Assembly (NCBI RefSeq): GCF_030866765.1
Contig: NZ_CP133017.1
Location: forward strand, 5,932,501 to 5,996,500
Reading direction: 5' to 3'
DNA length: 64,000 bases
Source of the DNA: Paenibacillus silvisoli
Lineage (GTDB): Bacteria > Bacillota > Bacilli > Paenibacillales > Paenibacillaceae
The notes beneath the pieces are model-generated. The model ran no database searches. It was not told where the DNA came from and saw only the letters and a program-made list of their open reading frames with translations. A program made the position numbers and the translations under genes. Shown here piece by piece: positions 42,381-51,513 of the stretch. Each line of letters opens with the position of its first letter. Position 1 is the stretch's first letter.

Positions 42381-43055
42381 TTAGGCTTCCTGTACGTGAC
42401 GGGAACGCTCGCGCCTCTGCAGCACGTAGCCGATTCCGATCACCAGCAGGCCGCAGACGAACGGGAATACCGTATCGGCGAACTCCGAAATGTTGTGGAG
42501 AAACTTGGAGATGCCGTCGCTCTCTTCAAGCATTTCGCCGGCGGTGTAGCCCAGAATGCCCGCACCCAAGTAGATGAAAATCGGGAACCGGTTCAGCAGC
42601 GACATGATCAGCTGGCTGCCCCATACGATAATCGGAATGCTCAGCGCGATCCCGGCCGACATCAGCCAAATATTGTTGTTGGCAATGGCGGCTATCGCCA
42701 GCACGTTGTCCAAGCTCATAATGAAATCGGCCATCACGATGATGCGGATCGCTTTCCACAGCGATTGCGCGCCTTCGATATTTTTGCTTTCGCCATCATC
42801 CTTCAGCAGCTGGATCGCCACCCAGAACAGAAGAAGCGCGCCGGCGATTTGAATGAACGGGATTTTGAGCAAGTATACGGCAACCGCGGTCAGCACGATC
42901 CTCAGGCCGACGGCCGCCATCGCGCCCCACCACACCGCTTTCTTCCGGTGCGTCAGCGGCAAATTGCGGCTCGCGAGCGCGATAACGACCGCGTTGTCTC
43001 CGCTAAGCACGAGATTGACCAGCATAATTTCGGCAAGCAATAAAAGGTATTCCAT
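42381..43055 (-). CDS. TerC-family integral membrane protein (YjbE-like)
   Basis: The 224-residue protein has about seven hydrophobic segments and the two family motifs with membrane-embedded aspartates, LSGDNAVVIALA near the N-terminus and SLDNVLAIAA in the middle. TerC proteins such as Bacillus subtilis YjbE are implicated in manganese export, in part to load extracytoplasmic enzymes. I looked upstream for a yybP-ykoY manganese riboswitch and saw no convincing fold. It is a single-gene unit with AAGGAG before the ATG and its own terminator. Confidence 0.88.
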   Translation of the reverse strand: MEYLLLLAEIMLVNLVLSGDNAVVIALASRNLPLTHRKKAVWWGAMAAVGLRIVLTAVAVYLLKIPFIQIAGALLLFWVAIQLLKDDGESKNIEGAQSLWKAIRIIVMADFIMSLDNVLAIAAIANNNIWLMSAGIALSIPIIVWGSQLIMSLLNRFPIFIYLGAGILGYTAGEMLEESDGISKFLHNISEFADTVFPFVCGLLVIGIGYVLQRRERSRHVQEA

Positions 43056-43307
43056 CCCTCTAGCTCCTTACGTCACACATATTCTAACTAGTAGCCCATT
43101 ATCGCATAAGCCCCTTGAAATTGTCCATTGACGTAAGGTGCCCGGTAATGGCTTGTTTTATGGTTTCGGCTGGGAAATTACCGCCTTGCTTTCTTTTGCG
43201 GAGTAATTCGCGGCGGTTGGCGGAGGGCTGCCAATCACGCCACCTATCCACATCATTATCCCCAACCTATCCACATTTCCTCGCTTTTCTGGGGATAACC
43301 ACCCAAG

Positions 43308-45197
43308 TTATCCCACGTTGCAGCTTTTTTTCGTGCCGGAGCCGCCACCGCTGCTGCTGCCACTACCGCTTACGGCCAGCTGCGCGTCGCGCCCCTGCGA
43401 GTGCCGGTACAGCTCATCGTAGTAGCCGCCAAGCTCCAGCAGCTCGCGATGGTTGCCCTCCTCGATGATTTCGCCATGGCGCATGACGATGATCCGGTCG
43501 GCGCCCATAATGGTCGAGAGCCGGTGCGCGATGACGAGCGTCGTCCTCCCTTGGGACACCACGGACAGCGCTTGTTGAATGAGCTGCTCGGAGTGCGAAT
43601 CCAAGTTCGCCGTCGCTTCGTCGAGGATGAGGATTTTCGGCTTGAACACGATGATCCGAGCGAACGAGATCAGCTGGCGCTCGCCTGCGGACAAGCCGCT
43701 TCCCCGCTCCGACAGCCGCGTATCGTAGCCGTCCTTCATCCGCCCGATCAGCGTATCCGCGCCGACCAGCCTGCACGCCTCCTCCACTTGCTCCCGCGTA
43801 ATCGAATCGTCGAACAAGCGGACGTTGTCGATGATGCTGCCGGAATACAGATACGGCTCCTGCTGCACCAAGCCGATCAGCCGGTGAAGCGTCTCCTGCG
43901 GCAGCTCCCGCACGTCGGTTCCATCGATGCGCACTTGCCCCTCCTGCACATCGTAGAAGCGGCACAGCAAGCTGATGAGCGAGCTTTTGCCCGCGCCCGT
44001 CGTGCCGACGATGCCGATCATCTCCCCTGGCTGCACATGCAGATCCAGCTTATGAATGACCGGAATGCCGTCCTTGTAGCTGAACTTTACGCCGTCAAAA
44101 TCAAGCTGTCCCTTCACGGAAGCCGCATCCACATGCCGAACCTTCTCCGCGTCCTGTACCTCAGGCATCGTAGCGAAAATCGACCAGATCCGGTTCAGCG
44201 ACACCGTCGCGGACTGAAGCGTATTCCACTGCTGCGAGATGTTGTTGATCGGCTGGAAAAACTGGCGGATATACGTGATAAACGCGAAGAGCACGCCGAA
44301 CGGAATGCTGTGGCCGAGCACCGCGTTGCCTCCAAGCCAAGTGACGAACGCAACGGACAAGTTGCCGAGCATTTCGAAAGAGCGGTTAAACAGCACGTTC
44401 GTGCGAATCTCCCGCATGTTGGAACGGAAGTAGAGCTGGTTTTTCTCATCGAACTGATTCTGCTGCTCGCGTTCCTGATGGAACACTTGAATGATGCGCA
44501 TGCCGGCCAAATTTTCCGCGACGAAAGCCACGAGCCGCGACAGGTTGGTTCTGGCAATCTGGTACGTCGTACGCATATACGATCGGAAGGCGATCGCGTT
44601 CAACGCGATAATCGGCAGCAAAATAAGACAGTACAGCGTCATCTCCACATCGAGTTGAAACATTAATACGATAATGAACAAAAGCGTCAAGCCGTCGCGC
44701 AGCACGCTCAGCAGCACCGAAGCGAAAAACTGGTTGAGCGTCTCCGTATCGCTCGACACATGCGTGATGAGACTGCCGCTCGGCACGCGGTCGAAGTACG
44801 ACATCGACTGCCGCGTAATATGGCGGAACAGCTGCTTGCGGATGGAGGCGACGATGCTTTGGCCGGCCAGCTGCAGCAGGTTATTTTGCAAGTAGGTAAA
44901 AATAAAGCCGGCAACCGAAAGAAGAAGATAAATGCCCGCAATAATAAGGAGTGTCTTCGCGCTGCGATCGCCCGCCATGAGGTGATCGTCAATCGCCACC
45001 TTAACCAGGTAAGGCTGCAGCAAATCCGCCGCAATCGCGACGATGATACAGCCGAATACCGCCAGAAACGTTTTCCGGTGCGGCTTCGCGAATTTATACA
45101 GTCCCCGAAAAGCCGCCTTGTTCATCTTTTTATCCGCGCTTTCCGAGTGGGCCGCGTTCTCCCCGCCCGTGTTTCGGATATCGATCGTTTTAGCCAA
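43308..45197 (-). CDS. Heterodimeric ABC exporter subunit with canonical Walker B (YheH-like)
   Basis: The protein of 629 residues has a six-helix exporter domain and a C-terminal ATPase: Walker A GTTGAGKSS, signature LSAGERQLISFAR, Walker B ILILDEATANLD with catalytic Glu. A G/S-rich tail ends in GTKKSCNVG. The probable start is TTG at 45197, overlapping the upstream stop by 8 nt, with GGAGGAGGGG 7 nt before it. An ATG at 45128 lacks such a site. The LSAGE signature is degenerate and the partner's is canonical, as expected for the two unequal ATP sites of a heterodimer. The substrate is unknown, possibly drugs or lipids. Confidence 0.88.
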   Translation of the reverse strand: MAKTIDIRNTGGENAAHSESADKKMNKAAFRGLYKFAKPHRKTFLAVFGCIIVAIAADLLQPYLVKVAIDDHLMAGDRSAKTLLIIAGIYLLLSVAGFIFTYLQNNLLQLAGQSIVASIRKQLFRHITRQSMSYFDRVPSGSLITHVSSDTETLNQFFASVLLSVLRDGLTLLFIIVLMFQLDVEMTLYCLILLPIIALNAIAFRSYMRTTYQIARTNLSRLVAFVAENLAGMRIIQVFHQEREQQNQFDEKNQLYFRSNMREIRTNVLFNRSFEMLGNLSVAFVTWLGGNAVLGHSIPFGVLFAFITYIRQFFQPINNISQQWNTLQSATVSLNRIWSIFATMPEVQDAEKVRHVDAASVKGQLDFDGVKFSYKDGIPVIHKLDLHVQPGEMIGIVGTTGAGKSSLISLLCRFYDVQEGQVRIDGTDVRELPQETLHRLIGLVQQEPYLYSGSIIDNVRLFDDSITREQVEEACRLVGADTLIGRMKDGYDTRLSERGSGLSAGERQLISFARIIVFKPKILILDEATANLDSHSEQLIQQALSVVSQGRTTLVIAHRLSTIMGADRIIVMRHGEIIEEGNHRELLELGGYYDELYRHSQGRDAQLAVSGSGSSSGGGSGTKKSCNVG

Positions 45198-46938
45198 CGC
45201 CGCTCCCCTCCTCCTGTATGGCATGGAGCATCGCATAGATGCCGCCCTGCGCCAGCAATGAGCCGTGCGTTCCGCGCTCCACGATCCGGCCCTTATCCAG
45301 CACGACAATTTCGTCGGCATGCTTGAGCGCGCTGATGCGGTGGGCGATGATAACCGTCGTTTTGTTTCTGCGCTGCTTGCGAATCGTTTCGATAATGGCC
45401 GTTTCGGTGACCGCATCGACCGCGCTGACGCTGTCGTCCAAAATCAAGATCGGCGCATCCATCATCATGCCGCGCGCAAGCGCCGTCCGCTGGCGCTGGC
45501 CGCCGGAGAGCGTTACGCCGCGCTCGCCAAGCTTCGTCTCGAAGCCGTCCGGGAAGGACATGATGCTTTCGTGAATTTTCGCGTGCTTTGCCGCCTTTTC
45601 CACCAGCGACAGCTCCGCGCTTCGTTTATAGAAGGCGATATTATCGCGAATCGTCGAGCTGAACAGAAATCCGTCCTGCGGGACGTAGGCAATACCGGCG
45701 CGCAGGTTCTCAAGCGTTAGGTTTCGCACGTCCTTGTCGCCGATCGTAATCGAGCCAAGCGGCGGATTGTAGACGCGGAGCAGCAGCTTGAGCAGCGTTG
45801 TTTTGCCCGAGCCGGTCTTGCCGACGATGCCGAGCGTTTTGCCGGGCTCGAGGCGAAGCGAAATATGCTGCAGCGCTTCTTCAGGCGAATCCGGGTACGC
45901 GAAGGATAGATCGTTAATGGCCAGCGTCTCGCGCGACCAATCGGCTTCAACAGCCGATGGCTCCTCCTGAATTTCCGGCTGCTTCCCGAGCAGATCGTTC
46001 AGCCGCTCGACGGAAGCGCGGGAACGCTGAATCGTATTAATGACGTTGCCGATCGCCTGCAGCGGGTTGACCATCATCCGCACGTAGAGCGTCAAAGCCA
46101 CGAAATTGCCAAGGGTAATCGTGCCCGCGAGCGCGAGATAACCGCCGTAGGCCAGCGTAATAATAAGCGAGAGCGCCCCAAGGAACGGAATGAGCGCCTG
46201 AAAATAAGACGAGATCCGCACCAGCTTCAGCTGGTTCTCTTTAATCTTGTCGACCGTTCGGCCGAACCGCTCGTTCATGACGTCTTCCACCGCGAATTTC
46301 TTCGTGACGCGGATGCCGCCGAACTGTTCCTCTGCGGATTCCGTCATGGCGCCAAGCGACTCTTGCACCTCAAGCGAGCGCTTTCGAATCGTCGGACCGA
46401 TGCGGACGACGATCCATGGAATGAAAATCAGCGGCGATATACAAACTAGAATCAAGTAGACCGGAATGTTGCTCAGAATCATCATAACGATGACGGAGAC
46501 GATCAGCATCAAGGCGTTGGCCGTCTGGTTGACGCCCATCGAGATCGATTCCCTGACCGTCGTCACATCGTTCATCACATAGCTGAGCAGCTTTCCGACA
46601 CCGTTCTTGGCATAGTACTGTTCGCCGAGCTTGGTAAAATGGCCGAACAGCCTTCTGCGCGTAAACCACTCGAACTTCCTGCCGACATACATGATATGAA
46701 ACTGCCCGATGCCGCCGAGCAAGCCGTACGCGACGCCGATCATGATGAGCACCAAGCTGTAGTGCAGGACGGAATCCTGCGTAAGGCCGCCCGCTTGCAG
46801 CTCGTCGGTAAAATTGCCAAGCACCTTCGGATAATAAGCCTGAAATAAATTCGCCGCAATCGTAAACGAAACGCCGGACGCGTAGATATACCATTTGGCA
46901 CGAATATACGACGTCAGTAATCCCCGCTGGCCTTCCAT
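45190..46938 (-). CDS. Heterodimeric ABC exporter subunit with degenerate Walker B (YheI-like)
   Basis: The protein of 582 residues starts MEGQRGLLTSYIRAKWYIYA. It has six predicted membrane helices and an ATPase with Walker A GKTGSGKTT, canonical signature LSGGQRQRTALARG and Walker B ILILDDSVSAVD, where Asp replaces the catalytic Glu. Combined with the partner, one ATP site is canonical and one degenerate, as in BmrCD or TM287/288. I chose the ATG at 46938 because GAGGGGAG precedes it. A longer frame adds 32 unlikely residues. Two copies of a CACACAAAT motif flank its promoter region. Confidence 0.88.
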   Translation of the reverse strand: MEGQRGLLTSYIRAKWYIYASGVSFTIAANLFQAYYPKVLGNFTDELQAGGLTQDSVLHYSLVLIMIGVAYGLLGGIGQFHIMYVGRKFEWFTRRRLFGHFTKLGEQYYAKNGVGKLLSYVMNDVTTVRESISMGVNQTANALMLIVSVIVMMILSNIPVYLILVCISPLIFIPWIVVRIGPTIRKRSLEVQESLGAMTESAEEQFGGIRVTKKFAVEDVMNERFGRTVDKIKENQLKLVRISSYFQALIPFLGALSLIITLAYGGYLALAGTITLGNFVALTLYVRMMVNPLQAIGNVINTIQRSRASVERLNDLLGKQPEIQEEPSAVEADWSRETLAINDLSFAYPDSPEEALQHISLRLEPGKTLGIVGKTGSGKTTLLKLLLRVYNPPLGSITIGDKDVRNLTLENLRAGIAYVPQDGFLFSSTIRDNIAFYKRSAELSLVEKAAKHAKIHESIMSFPDGFETKLGERGVTLSGGQRQRTALARGMMMDAPILILDDSVSAVDAVTETAIIETIRKQRRNKTTVIIAHRISALKHADEIVVLDKGRIVERGTHGSLLAQGGIYAMLHAIQEEGSGVG

Positions 46939-46956
46939 GAAGCAGCAGCTCCCCTC

Positions 46957-47069
46957 AATTTGCATATTTGCACACAAATCGTTAGCACGATTTTTGCGTG
47001 CATTTCCAGAATTATCAAGATAATAGAATGACACCTAACGCCAAGAAAATTCGCAATTATCACACAAAT
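46957..47069. promoter_or_regulatory. Pair of similar 22-23-bp motifs upstream of the ABC exporter operon
   Basis: The motif at 46957-46979 (AATTTGCA then CACACAAAT) and that at 47048-47069 (AATTCGCA then CACACAAAT) share both halves. The CACACAAAT cores are exactly 90 bp apart. They bracket the region where the exporter promoter must lie and may bind a regulator. Confidence 0.4.
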
Positions 47070-47076
47070 TACTCAG

Positions 47077-47113
47077 CAAAAAAGCCCCTGCCGATGACCG
47101 GCAAACAGAGGCT
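47077..47113 (-). terminator. Rho-independent terminator after the VOC gene
   Basis: On the minus strand an AGCCTC/GGGGCT outer stem with an inner TGCCG/CGGCA stem is followed by TTTTTTG. It separates the VOC/TIM-barrel pair from the exporter operon. Confidence 0.75.
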
Positions 47114-47131
47114 TTGAGGGACGGGTTTCGA

Positions 47132-48001
47132 TTACGTGCTGCCCTGGACGACGAGATGGATTTCGATCCCGGACGGGTCGCGCACGATGATTGTTCCGCG
47201 GTCGGTTTGCAGCGGAACGCTGGCGGCTTGAAGCCGTGCGAAGAGCGCCATTTGCGCATTCTCCGATGGCAAGACGATTTGATAAAAGTCGAGACCCGGA
47301 GCCGTCGCGGGTACGAGCGGCGCGCCGATGCCGGCCCACACGTTAAGTCCGATATGATGATGATAGCCGCCTGCCGAGATGAAGAGGGCAGAATCCGCCA
47401 TTTGCGCGACTAGCTCGAAGCCGAGCACATCCGTATAGAAATGCTCGGTTGTCGGAAGCTCGGTCACATGCAGGTGGATGTGGCCCATCGTCGTACCTGC
47501 AGGAAGACCATTCCACGGTTCATCGCCGGCCTCCGCCAGCAAGCCTTCCCGGTCGAGAGGCTCAAGCCCCATCACGATGCCGCCTTTCGCATCGCGCCCC
47601 CACTCCCCGCGCGGACGGTCTCTGTAGATCTCGATGCCATTATTGTCCGGATCCGCGATGTACAGCGCTTCGCTAACAAGATGATCGGAATGCCCGACAT
47701 GGATGCCGCTTGCCAGCAGATTGCGCAATGCGAGTCCAAGCGAGCGTCGGTCCGGCACTAGGAGGGCGAAATGGTACAGCCCGGCCCCCGAGCGTCGCGG
47801 ACGCGGCGTCGCATTCGGAATTTCGCGCAGATGCAGCAAAGGCGCAGATCCGTCAGGAACGCCTAGATCTGCCCCGCCTTCTACGCGTTCGAGTACTTGG
47901 AGCCCGACAACCTCACGGTAAAATGCGATAGAGCGTTCAAGCTCGCTTACCCGCAAATGCACGCTTCCGATCCGCGCCGCAGCATCGATGACAAAAGACA
48001 T
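47132..48001 (-). CDS. Two-module VOC-superfamily protein (glyoxalase/extradiol dioxygenase-like, CatE/YfiE type)
   Basis: This protein of 289 residues has two VOC modules of about 140 residues. The first has GSVHLRVSELERSIAFY, LYHFALLVPD and NGIEIY. The second has MGHIHLHVTELPTTEHFY, GYHHHIGLNVWAG and SGIEIHLVV. Each therefore shows a His-His-Glu metal set. The architecture matches Bacillus CatE (YfiE), a catechol-2,3-dioxygenase-like enzyme. The start is the ATG at 48001 behind AAGGGAGGTGAT. It follows a TIM-barrel isomerase gene by 17 nt. The substrate is uncertain. Confidence 0.87.
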   Translation of the reverse strand: MSFVIDAAARIGSVHLRVSELERSIAFYREVVGLQVLERVEGGADLGVPDGSAPLLHLREIPNATPRPRRSGAGLYHFALLVPDRRSLGLALRNLLASGIHVGHSDHLVSEALYIADPDNNGIEIYRDRPRGEWGRDAKGGIVMGLEPLDREGLLAEAGDEPWNGLPAGTTMGHIHLHVTELPTTEHFYTDVLGFELVAQMADSALFISAGGYHHHIGLNVWAGIGAPLVPATAPGLDFYQIVLPSENAQMALFARLQAASVPLQTDRGTIIVRDPSGIEIHLVVQGST

Positions 48002-48018
48002 TCCGATCACCTCCCTTG

Positions 48019-48846
48019 TTATAAATATTCCGCTACGATCTCTTTAATCCGGTCGAGCCCTGCCCACATGTCGCCGGGACCGTCGTAAATGAGCACCAAA
48101 GCCCCGTTAAACTTGGCTTCGCGGACCGTTTCGAGACAACGGATAAATTCTTCCCGATCCGGGAGGCCTTCGCCGTCATATTGAGCCTTAGCATGTACGG
48201 ACACGCTGCGCGGCAGCGTCAACGCGAATTCCTCGTACTTGGTCGGATACGCGAAGTTGCCGAAGTCCGTAATGAAATCCGCAGCGTCGCCGACGCGTTC
48301 GAGCAGCTTCACGCACGACGAGCCTGTCGACGTAAGCGCTTTGAAATTTTCGGATACGACGCGCACGCCTTTATCCGACGCATAGCGGCCAAGCTCGATC
48401 AGCGCATCCGCCGACATGCGGATCGCTTCGTCCTGATCCGGCTTGGCGTCGCCCGCAATAATGCGGATTTGCTTCGCGCCGGCCAGCGATGCGATATCGA
48501 TCCATTCGCGCATGAACCCGATATCCGCTTCGCGCTTGACGGCGTCTTGCGCAGTCAAATCACCGTAGTCCAGCAGCAGCGTGTCAAAGGATAGGTTCGC
48601 CGCGCTAAACGCCTCGCGCAATTCGTGCAAATACGCGGGCTCTACCGACGGAAAATGAAAATGACATACCTCGGCAGCCTGATAACCTCTTCTTGCGAGC
48701 TCGGCGGGCAGCTCAAGCAAAGTGAGCGCCTGCGGCTGTTCCTGCACGCTTTGTTCGTGCCGGCCGGTCTCGGCATTCCACGCCGTAAACCGAAGCGGAC
48801 CGAGCAATCGATGCAGGCTCCATGTACTAACGGATAAATAGGACAC
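48019..48846 (-). CDS. Sugar phosphate isomerase/epimerase-like TIM-barrel protein
   Basis: The 275-residue protein starts at GTG behind GGGAGG and belongs to the xylose-isomerase-like TIM-barrel family. Possible ligands are E in VVSENFKALTS, D in FITDFGNFAY and H in SVHAKAQYDGEG. The last strand has LVLIYDGPGD in place of the more usual Glu. It is the first gene of a two-gene unit with the VOC protein. I cannot name its substrate. Confidence 0.82.
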   Translation of the reverse strand: MSYLSVSTWSLHRLLGPLRFTAWNAETGRHEQSVQEQPQALTLLELPAELARRGYQAAEVCHFHFPSVEPAYLHELREAFSAANLSFDTLLLDYGDLTAQDAVKREADIGFMREWIDIASLAGAKQIRIIAGDAKPDQDEAIRMSADALIELGRYASDKGVRVVSENFKALTSTGSSCVKLLERVGDAADFITDFGNFAYPTKYEEFALTLPRSVSVHAKAQYDGEGLPDREEFIRCLETVREAKFNGALVLIYDGPGDMWAGLDRIKEIVAEYL

Positions 48847-49109
48847 TGTACAACCTCCCGATGAATTGTGGATATTTTATGAACACGGAAATGTCTCTAT
48901 CGTATCATAATCCGGGAGCTTTACCAATTTCGGGAAGCCGAGAAAAACGGCCAAATCCGTCCTCAAGCGAAGATAGGCCATCGTTCCCTGTCTAACCCGG
49001 CCCATTTCGTCCGTTTACGGGCAACGTTGCGGGTTGAAGAAAGCGGAATCATTTTCACCGATCAAATTAACTTGAATCGGACCGACTCTTCGATTGACTA
49101 TACCGGGAC

Positions 49110-49152
49110 AAAAAAAAAACCTTGAACGCCTTATAACAGGTCCTCAAGGTTA
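49110..49152 (-). terminator. Rho-independent terminator after the DUF4832-type gene
   Basis: On the minus strand AACCTTGA and TTCAAGGTT form the stem around a 17-nt loop, followed by a run of about ten T. The rest of the 345-bp gap 48847-49191 holds nothing that I recognise. Confidence 0.8.
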
Positions 49153-49191
49153 GGTTCTAAGCCTCGCCTATCTACGTTCATTATCGCTTGA

Positions 49192-51249
49192 TTAACGTGC
49201 CGTGATCTGAATCCGATCGATGTCCGGAGCCCATTCGCTCTGGCTCGACAGTAAGATCATATTGGTTCCTGCCCACAGCTGGACGGTCGTTTGGGAAGTG
49301 CCTAGCGTGTTCCAGCTTCCTGTAGGAGGAAAGATTACGTCCGTTATCGCGCCGTTTACGCTGATGCGAGCCGTTCTTGCTGACGTATCGCCGTTCACAT
49401 AGGAGATGAGCAGCGTATAGGTCCCCGCGGTCAGGATGTTAGTCAGGTTAAATTGAAGCGCACCGCTGTTGTTGCCAATGTAACCGACCTTCGCGCCGCC
49501 CGAGCAGGAGTTGCACGACACTACCATGGCGCCGCCTGCAAGCGTATTGGAGGCAGCCTCCGCTTCGTATGAAATTGAATTTGCATTCGTCGTAACGCTT
49601 AATACGTTGCCGTTCCCTGAAACATTACCTGCGGCGTCCGCCGCTCTTACCATATACGAGTAAGCCGTCGATTCAAGCAGCTCGGTATCCGTGTACGAAG
49701 TACCCGTCGATGTACCTACAGAGGCGCCATTGCGGTAGATCATATAGCTTGTTACGCCTATATTATCCGTCGAAGCCGTCCAGCTAAGACTGATGCTGCT
49801 TGCCGTTTTTTCAGTCGATGTCAGGCTCGTAACCGCCGTAGGCGCCTGCACGTCGGTATTTCCGACCGATCCGTCATACGCGGCGCTGGTCAGGCTATAT
49901 CCAAGCGTCGTATCCGATTTCAAGCTTGCGAACGGGCCAAGATTTTGATCCGATGGAGCCATGCCGATGCCGACTTTACCGATCGGCGTTCTGCCCCCCG
50001 TATAATAGTTGGTATTAGCGAATCGGACGCTTGGCTTCCAGCCGGACGGATCCAGAATGGTCAGCGTCAGCGTATAAGTTCCGTTCGGCACGGACCTCGG
50101 AATCGTAAACACGGCGTTTACCGTATTGACAGCCGCAGCTTGATTGTAGGCGCGAGTCGTCTTATTCCATCCCGTTCCAGGCAGCCAAGTTCGAATGTCA
50201 TCTTGGAACACTCCCTTCCAGGCAACCGTTCCGTCGCTCTTCAGCAGACTCGCCTCAACCGGCCAGCCATAATAGAACGGCGAAGAGCCTTTGTTCGTCA
50301 CTTGGAACGATACGTTCATCGTCCCGCCGGGCGCCACATTTTCCGTGAACGTTGCCTGACTCAGCACAAAGCGATAGCCAAGCACCTTCTGCATGGTCGT
50401 TGCCCCGGCTGCGACCGCGGAATTGCTGGCCGTATAGTCGGAAATCCAGCCTAAGCTCGAAGTGTGGGTGTTCATAATCCAGTCAATGACATAGTTCGTG
50501 TTTGACGTGCTGCGGAGCGTTCCATCCGGACTGCCGCCCAGATTGGATTGATCACCCCAGTTGTAGGCGACTTCGCCGCTGTTGATCAGCGTCCTCCACG
50601 TATCCCGGGCAATTTCTCCATTCCCGCCGGCAGCATCGTTCGGCAGCGCGAAGGAGTCCCAATAAATACCGAAATGGTAATTCGTGAATGTCTCCGGATA
50701 GCGTATGAGCACGTTCTTATTCTTAAACGCTGCCGCAGCCGCGTTACCTAGCGCCGTTTGAAAACTGAGCGGGATGCGATTCGTGCCGTCGGGGAATTGT
50801 TCGGGATAAATATGATGCTCACCCCATTTCCCATACAATCCAAGCTCTACAAAAGCTACCCGCGGATCGTTGTCCCATGCTTGCCCAATCTTCGCGAGGA
50901 ACGCCACAAGCCGGGATTTCAAGGTGTCCGTCAGCCATTGATTGACGGGATCGCCATGCGGGACGCCGTTTGGCCAATACTCCCCGGATCCCGGTTGAAC
51001 GATGACGACGCGAGGAACGACCTTACTATTCTTCTTCTCAATGCCTGTCCAAGCCTTATTGCTCCAATCTTTGATCTTCTGAACCGTGTCTGTTGCATTA
51101 ACCTCCAGATCGGTGTACTTGATATAATGTTTATAAATAGCCCCATATTCATGATTCGGAAAAGAAGTAACGTTTACGTCGCGCGACGGCCTAAAACCCA
51201 TGATGGGATTTTTGAAAGCTTCCTGAGATTCAAGCAATTGAATGATCAT
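49192..51249 (-). CDS. DUF4832-type glycosidase-like protein with fibronectin III and carbohydrate-binding modules, no signal peptide
   Basis: The 685-residue protein starts directly in a DUF4832-like catalytic domain (FKNPIMGFRPSRDV; FVELGLYGKWGEHHIYPEQF with a likely acidic catalytic residue). A beta-sandwich follows over about 290-440. A fibronectin III domain lies over about 465-550 (APTAVTSLTSTEKTASSISL) and a CBM35/CBM6-like module over about 558-685 (YEAEAASNTLAGGAMVV). Such modules normally act outside the cell, yet no signal peptide precedes them, although the ATG has a strong AAGGAGGG site. It may be a truncated exoprotein or use another route. Substrate: probably a plant or microbial polysaccharide. 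Confidence 0.78.
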   Translation of the reverse strand: MIIQLLESQEAFKNPIMGFRPSRDVNVTSFPNHEYGAIYKHYIKYTDLEVNATDTVQKIKDWSNKAWTGIEKKNSKVVPRVVIVQPGSGEYWPNGVPHGDPVNQWLTDTLKSRLVAFLAKIGQAWDNDPRVAFVELGLYGKWGEHHIYPEQFPDGTNRIPLSFQTALGNAAAAAFKNKNVLIRYPETFTNYHFGIYWDSFALPNDAAGGNGEIARDTWRTLINSGEVAYNWGDQSNLGGSPDGTLRSTSNTNYVIDWIMNTHTSSLGWISDYTASNSAVAAGATTMQKVLGYRFVLSQATFTENVAPGGTMNVSFQVTNKGSSPFYYGWPVEASLLKSDGTVAWKGVFQDDIRTWLPGTGWNKTTRAYNQAAAVNTVNAVFTIPRSVPNGTYTLTLTILDPSGWKPSVRFANTNYYTGGRTPIGKVGIGMAPSDQNLGPFASLKSDTTLGYSLTSAAYDGSVGNTDVQAPTAVTSLTSTEKTASSISLSWTASTDNIGVTSYMIYRNGASVGTSTGTSYTDTELLESTAYSYMVRAADAAGNVSGNGNVLSVTTNANSISYEAEAASNTLAGGAMVVSCNSCSGGAKVGYIGNNSGALQFNLTNILTAGTYTLLISYVNGDTSARTARISVNGAITDVIFPPTGSWNTLGTSQTTVQLWAGTNMILLSSQSEWAPDIDRIQITAR

Positions 51250-51446
51250 CTAGTCCCTCCTTATAAACTAGTAGAATCGCTTGTAGGATTCTATTACATG
51301 TTATACAAGGACAATACAAAATGCGCTTCGAAAACCATGAAATATTGCCTATTTTTTACAACTATTAATAGCAAAACTCAGCTAGATTCCCTTAATCGAA
51401 GGCCGGCCATTGTTGAGCGGGTTTCGGCTTGACGAAAGCGCAAACA

Positions 51447-51475
51447 TTTTCACGGGGTCGTTCCTGGTATATAAT
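51447..51475 (+). promoter_or_regulatory. Candidate SigA promoter of the ParB-like gene
   Basis: TATAAT at 51470-51475 and TTTTCA at 51447-51452 are 17 bp apart. The -10 box is perfect and the -35 weak. It lies 38 bp upstream of the chosen ATG. Confidence 0.5.
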
Positions 51476-51513
51476 ACGGTTTGACTCTTCTGGACGATGG
51501 GAGCTTGATAGAG

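Noticed and set aside
43056..43307. yybP-ykoY manganese riboswitch upstream of the TerC gene
   Set aside because: I could not find the conserved loops or the four-way junction in this region.
45197..45416. 73 extra N-terminal residues of the second ABC exporter subunit
   Set aside because: The stretch lies out of frame within the upstream subunit's ATPase gene and has no exporter similarity. A TTG with a strong ribosome binding site at 45197 fits better.
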